In this document: in pieces, positions 12,031 through 20,839 of the stretch
Layout: the number at the start of each line of letters is the position of its first letter
Position numbering within the stretch: the stretch's first letter is position 1
Assembly: GCA_000697055.1 (NCBI GenBank)
Contig: JNDT01001541.1
Location: 1 to 64,000 of the forward strand
Length of the DNA stretch: 64,000 bases
Direction: 5' to 3'
Origin: Saksenaea vasiformis B4078
Taxonomy: Eukaryota > Mucoromycota > Mucoromycetes > Mucorales > Saksenaeaceae
Notes under the pieces: model-generated
The model's input: only the letters and a program-made list of their open reading frames with translations
Told to the model about the DNA's origin: nothing
Databases searched by the model: none
Made by a program: the position numbers and the translations under genes

Positions 12031-12717
12031 TAACCATATCAACGATCTTACTAACGATCATATTCTATTTTATCCAGATCTCTTTGGATATTGTCAATAC
12101 CGACAACTGTTACTCTATCCAACGTTTTCTTTTTCTTTCTTCAAGCTTTACCGCTTAACCAAGTCTTGGTGTTTAACTTAAATCTACACCTGGTACTCAC
12201 TCAATTCCGAACTTTTCTATCAATGAACATTACTCAACCGATACCTTTACCAACAATCACCGTCATCTAGCTTACGCTACGACAATACTTGGAACATTAC
12301 TATCCATATACAGCAACTGAAAAATACAGCGTAACACCGGCAACAATAGTAAAAACTATTTTCACTTTCTTTTTTTTTACCATTTGGATGGGATTCATCA
12401 ATTCGAACAACTGTAATTAGCTTAATTTAAGTTGTTAATTGCAATACTGATATATATTTAAAGCGTTGGCATCCGTCTTAGCTTCATAAATCCATATGTA
12501 TAACCATTCCTATAGCTAATTGCCAATTTAAAAAAAAAAAGCGAAATTAATTTGAATGAGTCATTAATGAGTTAATGAGTCAGATCACTATGTTAAAATC
12601 TTTTAATTGACTTGCATTTTAATGATTCAGTAATGAGTCGAGTCATTGACTTACCAATCTATTAAGAAATACTAATTATTCATTATATAGATAAAAAAAC
12701 TGTAGTATTTTACTATA

Positions 12718-12982
12718 GGAGGATGGTCGTGTCTCATCGGAACGTCCGAAAGTTTGGTAAATGCTGCATGTTCGCACATCACACGTCATTTCTTTCAAAC
12801 GACCCCTTCTAAATAAAACGAGTGCGTCCTCTTTAGAAGCGTTTATGCTATTGTACAGCGGCGATCATTTCAATCAATCATATTTCTTCGAACATCGGCG
12901 GCCGCTCAAACGTTGTATATTTATTCATCATCTTTTGATTCGGAAAACAATCTCATATCTACAAAACTTCTGGACATCCGCC
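12718..12982 (+). mobile_element. 265-bp MITE, copy A1
   Basis: Begins GGAGGATGG and ends GGACATCCGCC, so its ends form an imperfect inverted repeat (GGAGGATG / GGCGGATG). It is flanked by ATA on both sides, a 3-bp target duplication. A related segment near 15810 (TTACTATGGTAATAAGACTT) shows the same flank without the element, which supports a genuine insertion. An open frame of about 76 codons inside is probably accidental. Confidence 0.8.
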
Positions 12983-13009
12983 ATAGCAATAATACTTGAC
13001 CATAAAAAT

Positions 13010-13190
13010 ATCTGTTAAAAAATTTTACTTTTATTTTAGAGCAGTAGCAGAAAAGTAGCTCTTCATCCTTTTTATCTCTTAATCTAAATAAACAGGAGTC
13101 TCACCATATATCATTTTGTTTTTCGATATCTCACTTTGTATCTTTTATTATTCAAATATTACAAAAACTAATAATAAAAAAATAAAAAGC
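13010..13190 (+). repeat. Direct repeat G, copy 1
   Basis: Similar to 15895-16070 along its length, including the shared run AAATAAACAGGAGTCTCAC. Together with the flanks of MITE A1 it shows that 12.66-13.2 kb and 15.78-16.08 kb are copies of one older sequence. Class of element not identified. Confidence 0.55.
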
Positions 13191-13624
13191 TAAAATATAC
13201 TAATCAGTCATGTCCGAGTTTATTGACATTAATATTTTATGAAATAGTTTAAAAAGCAAGAAAAAATTACTAAATAATTCTAGCAAATTGACCAAATTTA
13301 CTATACAAATAACCAATTAAAGCATGTTTTTGACCATTCGGTACAATCGGATAGATTAAGCTAGGCATAAAACGAAATTGACACGTGCGGTGCTTTTCTT
13401 TGTGACGTAAAGGTACAAAAAAGGGGAAAAATAGAAATAGATAGAAAACGGAGATAGTAAGGACTATCAGAAATACAGACGTTAAAAGATACAAATATAA
13501 AAAAAAAAGATTGGAAGAAGGGGTACAATAAGTAAAATGAGGGAAATAAAGGAATCGAAAGAATCGGAAATGTGAAATTTGGTTAATTGAGAGATGGATA
13601 ACAACGGGAATACGTTGAGACTCT

Positions 13625-13870
13625 TAGATAATTCTTTATTATTGTTTTATAGGGAGCTTTTATAGCAGTGGCGGTGTTCTTGAGAAACAAAAATTTTACA
13701 ATGATAAACCAATGATCGATGTTAAAGAGGTTTCAGGTACAATCGGGTATTGGACCCTGATATGATTTGTACTTCAGCTTAATCATTATTTATCCAGTTT
13801 CTCGTCTGTGAGGTTTATCCGTAGATGTCGTAACATGATTTAGTCATTCTGTATGTAGAATACGACAGGA
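13625..13870 (-). repeat. LTR-like module E, copy 1
   Basis: Nearly identical in inverted orientation to 17447-17710. Read on the minus strand it starts TGTCGTATTCTACATACAG, contains TATAAAAGCTCCC and AATAATAAA, and ends near AGTCTCAACGTATT, as expected for an LTR with promoter and polyadenylation signal. I could not find a clean target duplication, so the exact ends are uncertain. Confidence 0.5.
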
Positions 13871-14479
13871 AAGAATCACAAAATAAAAAGATACCAAAAG
13901 AATACAACGAGAATCAAAAAAAAAAAAAATACAATAGGAATCAAGGAAATAAAATGTTACCAAGCAAATACCGATAATTCTTGTGATTTACGTTTCTATA
14001 ATCCACAATGATTTAATAGACAACGTACAATCCAGCAAGCAATTCAAAAGGTATTGTGTCCACAAAGATAATCCAAAAAAAAATAAAAGAAAATAAAATA
14101 AAATAATTCTAAAAATGATCGAAAAGACCAAGAAAGAAGAATTGAATATCACTATCTTTCTTGCCCTCCGCTTCTCCATTTATTGTTTTTTCGTGCACTA
14201 TCTAGTGACACGATGTGGGATCCCATTTTTTTTATCTTCTTTATTTTCTTCATTTTCTTTCTTTTTGCTTATTTTAGTTTTTGTTTATTTTAGTTTTTTT
14301 TATTATTATTTTGTTATTATTATTTTGTCTTATTTTTATTTTATTATTCTTATCTTGAAACTACCGGTGTTAAATAATGGGGATGAAGAAAAACGATGGA
14401 GAAAAAGAATGAAGAACACTAAGATACAGCAACCGCCGCTTCAGATTAAAAACTCCCAAATTACATGGTTTACAACCCC

Positions 14480-14900
14480 CACATTTGTGCTGCGTAGCAA
14501 CACAGGAAGGTTCACAACGTAGCAACACAGGAGAGTTCATACCGTAGCAACACGGGTAAATCAGTAACAAGGCAACCCGGAAGAATTTAGTTTCAAGATA
14601 GATTTCTTTTTTTGTATCGATCAATTTTTGTATAAATACCCCAACTTTTTGTTCAATAAATCAACAGGTTAAAACAGCATCTTTCTCTTGGTTTTTCTCA
14701 AGTACTCAAAAAAAGGTCTTTTCTAAAGGTTTTCTTTTATTTTTCAAGCCGCCTTTTTTTTTATTTGCTCTGCCTCCGTTAGTTATTCTCAAGAAACCAC
14801 CGTTAACCAGAATCTATTGATTCTTTTTCTTTTTCTTTTTTTTTTATTTTTTTACTCTTTTTCCTGACACGCGACGACAATTCCGCTGTCTTCCCTTTTT
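14480..14900 (+). repeat. LTR-like promoter module C, copy 2
   Basis: Second copy of the module at 11480-12030, with TGTATAAATACC near 14629, AATAAA near 14656 and the shared leader TTATTCTCAAGAAACCACCG. The upstream repeats differ from copy 1: here about three 25-bp units of the form CGTAGCAACACAGGAAGGTT lie at 14492-14566. Confidence 0.5.
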
Positions 14901-15097
14901 ATTTTATCTTTTCTTTTATTTCTTTTCTTACCGAATCTCTTTTATTCCTTCTGATCCAACCCGCTGATCACTCGAAGAATACCGTTTTTTATCTCTATTT
15001 GATACCCACATTTGACAGATCCAACACGAGATCATAAGTAATCATACAAACGATTTAACTAACGAATCAGATTCTTTTATCAAACAGGAACTCTTCC

Positions 15098-15286
15098 TGA
15101 AGTGTCGGTTAATTGGTGTCGAGAATCAGGCGGGTAGAGTACGTGAGACTCGGTCAGGATTGTTTATTCTGTGTAAAAGAACTAGGGACTGAATTATAAT
15201 TTACTATCTAATTAACCGAACTGACGGAGTAATGCTGAGTATACATTGTGCTAGTAAATGTATGACAAAGAAGTCTGGATACAACA
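15098..15286 (-). mobile_element. Solo LTR D, copy 1 (189 bp)
   Basis: Begins TGAAGTGTCGG and ends GATACAACA (TG...CA), and is flanked by CTTCC on both sides (15093-15097 and 15287-15291), a 5-bp target duplication. An AATAAA signal on the minus strand gives the likely direction of transcription. A second 189-bp copy is at 18056-18244. Confidence 0.85.
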
Positions 15287-15441
15287 CTTCCAACCTTGTC
15301 TTTATCAACAACCTCTTTCCTTTTTCTTTTCTTTCATTTATCTTCATTGATAAATACTCCAAGTCTTGGTATCTGACTCAAATCTACACCTGGTACTTAC
15401 TAACATCAAACTAAATTCTACGAAACTGAGCTTTTATCTCA

Positions 15442-15705
15442 GGAGGATGGTCGTATCTCATTGGAATGTCTGAAAGCTTAGTAAATGCTGTATGTTCGCA
15501 CATTACACATCATTTCTTTCAAATGGCTCCTTCTAAATAAAATGAGTACATCTTCTTTAGAAGCATTTATGCTATTATACAGTGGCGATCATTTCAATTG
15601 ATCATATTTTTTGAACATTGGCAGCTGCTCAAATGTTGTATATTTATTCATCATCTTTTGATTCAGAAAACAATCTCATATCTACAAAACTTCTAGATAT
15701 CTGTC
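15442..15705 (+). mobile_element. 265-bp MITE, copy A2 (mutated)
   Basis: Same element as A1 over its full length, but many CG dinucleotides of the other copies read TG or CA here (for example CATCGGCGGCCGC in A1 against CATTGGCAGCTGC). Flanks are TCA and TGA, so the 3-bp duplication is no longer exact. It is the oldest or most heavily deaminated copy. Confidence 0.75.
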
Positions 15706-15894
15706 TGAACTGAACTTTTATTCATTCTTATTTTCTTATTACTACTTCTGTCATATTGTTAAAGTCTACCTAAAAACTTACTATTCAAAATTTCCAGCAT
15801 AATAATTGTGGTACTTTACTATGGTAATAAGACTTGACTGAAATAAGCTATGTCTCTCTCTCTATCTAATTGAAATTGTTTCAGATGTAGAATC

Positions 15895-16070
15895 TCCATT
15901 AAGAAAAATTTTACTTTTATTCTACAACAGTAGTAGGAAAGTAGCTATTTATCCTTTTTTACTTCTATCTGAAATAAACAGGAGTCTCACTGTACTATCT
16001 TTTTGTTCTCGGTATATTGCTTTATTCTATTTATTATCTACAATACTACAATAATAATTCTAAAACTCAA
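15895..16070 (+). repeat. Direct repeat G, copy 2
   Basis: Partner of 13010-13190. The upstream flank at 15810-15850 corresponds to the sequence on either side of MITE A1 but lacks the MITE. Confidence 0.5.
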
Positions 16071-16198
16071 TCTTCTAACTAAATTGAGAACAAAAAAATA
16101 ATAATAGATCTAAAAGAACAGAAGATAAAAAAGAAAAAAAAATAAGTAAAAAAAATAAAGTTTTGACATATAGAAAAAAGAGAAAAATGATAAAGTAA

Positions 16199-16463
16199 GG
16201 CGGATGTCCAGAAGTTTTGTAGATATGAGATTGTTTTCCGAATCAAAAAATGACAAATAAATATACAACGTTTGAGCGGCCGCCGATGTTCGAAGAAATA
16301 TGATCGATTGAAATGATCGCCGCTGTACAATAGCATAAACGCTTCTAAAGAGGACGCACTCGTTTTATTTAGAAGGGGTCGTTTGAAAGAAATGACGTGT
16401 AATGTGCGAACACGCAGCATTTACCAAACTTTCAGACGTTCCGATGAGATACGACCATCCTCC
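16199..16463 (-). mobile_element. 265-bp MITE, copy A3
   Basis: Inverse orientation: starts GGCGGATGTCC and ends ACCATCCTCC on the plus strand. TAA lies directly on both sides (16196-16198 and 16464-16466), a 3-bp target duplication. The length is 265 bp, as in A1 and A4. Confidence 0.8.
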
Positions 16464-17446
16464 TAATATAAAAATGATGAGATAGATAAGTGACAAAAAC
16501 AATAACATAGGGCACTTACATCTGATTTTCAGTATTATATATATAACAGATCTTATTGTTGTATCCAAATTCAAGTATAGGGACGCGAAAGTAAGCGAGA
16601 CTCAAAAAAGGATTGTTTTATTAAAATGATTGTTCTATTGTTTAAATAATTTATGGTACTTGTGGGTAATGGTAGGATAGAGGAGTTTAGAGATATCTTT
16701 AGATGATCCTTTACTAGATTGGGACCATTATGTTTATCCTGATATATTCTGTGTCTGCTGGTATTTCAGCAACAGATAGATGGGATAAGACATGTCTAGA
16801 ACCGTGTTCTAATAAAGTAACCATCCTCAGTACCTTTTGTCATGCTCTGACGTTGTAAGGTGCCAAGCTGCTTCAGCTCAAGATTCAGACCCAGACGATG
16901 ATGTGAAGCATAAGCATGCTCTCAATGCTTCAACATTTCGCAATGACCAAACCATAATCTCAAAACTGGACATATTCAACAATACCGACCAACTATACGC
17001 AACTCACACAGTTGGAATTGACCTTCTTCCCGGCAATACAGACAACTTTCTCACCTACTGCAATACAATTCCGACATCTTGACAATTCCACACACTCATC
17101 TCACTCCTGAAAACCCGAAATCAAACTCCTACTCCGAAGGAATCACTTTGATCTCGTTACACGATCACTTTGATCCTTTTCATGGATCGGACTTGCTAAA
17201 TATCCATCACAGCAATGATTATTTGTAGAACTGCCATAGACTAGAACTAGTATAAATGGCCCTCATAGGAATTACAATAAAGACAGTTTTCAGTACAATA
17301 TTACTTTGGCAAGCAAGTGTATCTTTATTTCTCTTTGATTTTCTATTGCCTTTGACTTTATTTTTTTTTTCACACTTTCCTTTTTATCTCTGATTACTCT
17401 GTTGATACCTTTATCATCATTAACTCTTTGAAGTCTTTGTCGTATT

Positions 17447-17710
17447 CTACATACAGAATGACTAAATCATATCACGACATCTACAGATAAACCTCACAGA
17501 TGAGAAACCGGATAAATAATGATTAAGCTGAAGTACAAATCATATCAGGGTCCAATACCCGATTGTACCTGAAACCTCTTTAACATCGATCATTGGTTTA
17601 TCATTGTAAAATTTTTATTTCTCAAGAACACCGCCACTGCTATAAAAGCTCCCTGTAAAACAATAATAAACAATCATCTAAGAGTCTCAACGTATTTCCG
17701 TTGTAAGTGT
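17447..17710 (+). repeat. LTR-like module E, copy 2
   Basis: Inverted partner of 13625-13870. It starts TGTCGTATTCTACATACAG, contains TATAAAAGCTCCC and AATAATAAA, and ends near AGTCTCAACGTATT. It lies in the centre of the inverted duplication. Confidence 0.5.
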
Positions 17711-18055
17711 GGTTTTGTGTAAGAGAGAAAAAGAAAGAAAAAAAAGAAAAGAAAAAAGAAAAAAAAGAAAAGAAAGGAGAAAAAGAAATATGTCGTTCGG
17801 TTGTAAGTGAGTACCAGATACTTTTATAGTCGGTATCAAAGACTTCAAAGAGTTAACGATGATAAAGGTATCAACGGAGTGATCAGAGATAAAAAGGGAA
17901 GCGTGGAAAAAAAAAAAATAAAGTCAAAGGCGATAGAAAATCAAAGAGAAATAAAGATACACTTGCTTGCCAAAGTAATATCATGCTGAAAACTGTCTTT
18001 ATTGTGATCCCTATGAGGGCTATTTATACTAGTTCTAGTCTATGGCTGTTCTACA

Positions 18056-18244
18056 TGTTATGTCGGTTATCTACTAAGTCGAAACGGTAAAGTTCGTGAG
18101 ACTCGGTGTACTGTTTTATTCTTGTAAAAAAGAACGAGGAACTGTTTTACTAAAAAATCCCTCTAGATAACCGAATTTAGCGGAGTGATGTGTGATACAC
18201 TTATTGGGAACTGTTGTGTAGCATTGAGTTGTTTGGACACAACA
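18056..18244 (-). mobile_element. Solo LTR D, copy 2 (189 bp)
   Basis: TGTTATGTCGG...GGACACAACA, 189 bp, flanked by CTACA on both sides (18051-18055 and 18245-18249). The left arm of the inverted duplication has the uninterrupted site (reverse of TTCTACAAATAATC near 17222), so the insertion and its 5-bp duplication are directly visible. Confidence 0.88.
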
Positions 18245-18297
18245 CTACAAATAATCATTGTTGTGATGGATATTTAGCAAGTCTGATCCATGAAAAG

Positions 18298-18362
18298 GAT
18301 CAAAGTGATCGTGTAACGGGATCAAAGTGATCGTGTAACGAGATCAAAGTGATCCCTTCAGA
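18298..18362. repeat. 22-bp tandem repeat, three units
   Basis: Three units of GATCAAAGTGATCGTGTAAC with 22-bp spacing. Each contains the small palindrome GATCA-AAG-TGATC. The matching place in the left arm (about 17148-17180) has two units. It lies upstream of an LTR-type promoter module, so it is probably a U3 regulatory repeat. Confidence 0.7.
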
Positions 18363-18432
18363 GTAGGAGTTTGATTTTGGATTTTCAGAAGTGAGATGAG
18401 TGTGGAATTGTCAAGATGTCGGAATTGTATTG

Positions 18433-18697
18433 GGAGGATGGTCATGTCTCATCGGAACGTCCGAAAGTTTAGTAAATGCTGCGTGTTCGCACATCACACG
18501 TCATCTCTTTCAAATGGCCCCTTCTAAATAAAATGAGTGCGTCCTCTTTAGAAGCGTTTATGCTATTGTACAGCGGCGATCATTTCAATCGATCATATTT
18601 CTTCGAACATCGGCGGTCGCTCAAACGTTGTATATTTATTCGTCATCTTTTGATTCGGAAAACAATCTCATATCTACAAAACTTCTGGACATCCGCC
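18433..18697 (+). mobile_element. 265-bp MITE, copy A4
   Basis: GGAGGATGG...GGACATCCGCC, with TTG duplicated on both sides (18430-18432, 18698-18700). The other arm of the inverted duplication has the empty site (reverse of GTATTGCAGTAGGTGAG near 17058), which proves insertion and the 3-bp duplication. Confidence 0.88.
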
Positions 18698-19099
18698 TTG
18701 CAGTAGGTGAGAAAGGTATCTGTATTGCTGGGAAGAAGGTCAATTCCAACTGTGTGAGTTGCATATAGTTGGTTGGTATTGTTGAATATGTCCAGTTTTG
18801 AGATTATGTTTTGGTCATTGCAAAATGTTAAAGCATTGAGAGTATGCTTATGCTCTACATCGTCGTCTGAGTCTGAATCTTGAGCTGAAGCAGCTTGGCA
18901 CCTTACACCATTGTTATCCATCTCTCAATTAACCAAATTTTACAGTCTTTGATACTAACTATAAAAATATCTGGTACTTACTTACAACTGAATGACATAT
19001 TTCCTTTTTTCTTTTCTTTTTTTTTTCTTTTTTTTTCTCTCTTACACAAAACCATACTTACAACATGTTATTCTAATTACTGTGTAGTAATGTAACTAT

Positions 19100-19983
19100 G
19101 TCAGATATGATACTTATAATATATGGACTATTTCTAGATATTATATATCAAACTGCAGACATGTTATATATATATTTATATATAGACATAGTATATTAAG
19201 ATCTAAAATGTAATATACATACTACCAAAACATATTTTCTCTACTATCTGAGACATCAAAATGCCAATTTTTCCTAATTTTGCTGTTCTTGGTACGGCTA
19301 TGAAAAGTATCACACCACATGTCAGATATGATACTTATAATATATGGACTATCTCTAGATATTATATATCAAACTGCAGACATGTTATATATATATTTAT
19401 ATATAGACATAGTATACTAAGATCTAAAATATAATATACATACTACCAAAACATATTTTCTCTACTATCTGAGACATCAAAATGCCAATTTTTCCTAATT
19501 TTGCTGTTCTTGGTACGGCTATGAAAAGTATCACACCACATGTCAGATATGATACTTATAATATATGGACTATCTCTAGATATTATATATCAAACTGCAG
19601 ACATGTTATATATATATTTATATATAGACATAGTATACTAAGATCTAAAATATAATATACATACTACCAAAACATATTTTCTCTACTATCTGAGACATCA
19701 AAATGCCAATTTTTCCTAATTTTGCTGTTCTTGGTACGGCTATGAAAAGTATCACACCACATGTCAGATATGATACTTATAATATATGGACTATCTCTAG
19801 ATATTATATATCAAACTGCAGACATGTTATATATATATTTATATATAGACATAGTATACTAAGATCTAAAATATAATATACATACTACCAAAACATATTT
19901 TCTCTACTATCTGAGACATCAAAATGCCAATTTTTCCTAATTTTGCTGTTCTTGGTACGGCCATGAAAAGTATCACACCACAT
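19100..19983. repeat. 221-bp tandem array, four units
   Basis: GTCAGATATGATACTTATAA recurs at 19100, 19321, 19542 and 19763, a period of 221 bp. Units 2-4 are almost identical and unit 1 carries a few differences. Each unit has a very AT-rich half (ATATATATTTATATATAG) and a half with TTCTTGGTACGGCTATGAAA. The array ends 14 bp before the tRNA-Leu gene. No unit is coding. Confidence 0.92.
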
Positions 19984-19997
19984 GTCAAAATATCAAG

Positions 19998-20080
19998 GGT
20001 AATTTGGCCGAGTTGGTCTAAGGCGCCGCACTCAAGTTGCGGTCTCGAAAGAGGCGTGAGTTCGAATCTCACAGTTACCA
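19998..20080 (+). tRNA. tRNA-Leu (anticodon CAA)
   Basis: An 83-nt cloverleaf. The acceptor stem GGTAATT pairs with AGTTACC (one G-U). The D arm carries the A box TGGCCGAGTTGG. Anticodon stem CCGCA/TGCGG encloses the loop CTCAAGT with anticodon CAA. There is a long class II variable arm (TCTCGAAAGAGGC) as expected for Leu. The T arm contains GTTCGAATC (B box). The discriminator base is A and CCA is not encoded. A T run at 20083-20087 is a suitable polymerase III terminator. No intron is seen, although tRNA-Leu(CAA) genes of some eukaryotes have one. Confidence 0.95.
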
Positions 20081-20289
20081 CATTTTTATCGAAAATGTGT
20101 CGTCGCCAGTGTCGTTCTCGTGTTGTCGTGCGCGCCAAGTTGTAGTCGCACAAGAACTTCTGTGTAATCGGGCAAGGATCCCAAAACAGCAAGCCATTGT
20201 CCTCTCGGCCTCTGCTCCAAAAAGAACATGTCTTCAAGGAACCTCTGCTCAGCAAATAACGAAGTGATGTATTCACTTCCATTCCATTT

Positions 20290-20470
20290 TTATATCTTCA
20301 ACCGTTTTATAGATTACACATAGTTTAGAGAAAAAATATAAATACCAACTTTCATGGCGACAATAAAGCATCATCGTTTTTTACTCCCATTCTTATTCTT
20401 TATTGTTCCCCTTGATCCCCAGTGGGTTTGACCGTTTCCCGGAAGACAACTCAGATCAAGACATATCCAC
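20290..20470 (+). repeat. LTR-like module F, copy 1
   Basis: Shares with 20650-20830 the series ATATAAATA, AATAAAG/AATAAAG, TGATCCCC.GTGGGTTT.ACCG and CGGAAGA.AACTCAGATCAA. TATA box, polyadenylation-like signal and a conserved downstream leader suggest an LTR end. It lies about 210 bp downstream of the tRNA-Leu gene. Confidence 0.45.
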
Positions 20471-20649
20471 CGTTACGACAGGGATTCGGAATTCATTTTT
20501 GCCGTGCCTGAAACAGACGAACAAATCGGATCGCAGAAGAACTCGGAAGAAGTTCAAGAATGACGCTGTTTGAGCTTAGTTAATGGAAAACATCGATCAT
20601 TGGTGAAGTAGTCTTCTGCGGTTTTAGAAGTAAATCTATTTTACCGTAA

Positions 20650-20830
20650 TCCGTTCAGGCACATAGAAAATATAAATAGAGAAGTTCATTGCAAAAGAAT
20701 AAAGGACATCTTTCGATCCCTATTTTATTTATCCTCTCGTTTCTCTGATCCCCTGTGGGTTTAACCGATCGGCTACGTTTACAGTGATTCGGAAGAAAAC
20801 TCAGATCAACGGAAACGACAAATGTCCTAT
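20650..20830 (+). repeat. LTR-like module F, copy 2
   Basis: Direct partner of 20290-20470, with the same order of signals but diverged. No element coding region was recognised between or after the two copies. Confidence 0.45.
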
Positions 20831-20839
20831 TTTCTGTGG

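Larger units (their letters stand above)
16845..18915. repeat. Large inverted duplication with nested insertions
   Basis: The left arm (about 16845-17440) reads, in inverse, as the right arm (about 17838-18915). Shared landmarks are AAGGTGCCAAGCTGCTTCAG, CATATTCAACAATACC, GACATCTTGACAATTCCACA and a module with TATAAAT and AATAAAG signals. The right arm is longer because it carries MITE A4 (18433-18697) and solo LTR D2 (18056-18244), both absent from the left arm. The centre (17441-17837) holds LTR-like module E copy 2 and a purine-rich run. A frame of about 75 codons (DDDVEHKH...THTVGIDLLP) occurs in both arms and may be a retroelement remnant. Confidence 0.75.

Noticed and set aside
10700..19100. 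Many frames of 60-145 codons in the repeat island, including a recurring 76-codon frame
   Set aside because: They lie in repeats, the recurring frame belongs to the MITE, and competing frames are equally open. No conserved motif or splice context supports a gene.
19100..19983. CRISPR-like array
   Set aside because: Units are 221 bp and nearly identical over their full length, with no short repeat/unique spacer pattern. This is a simple tandem array in eukaryotic DNA.
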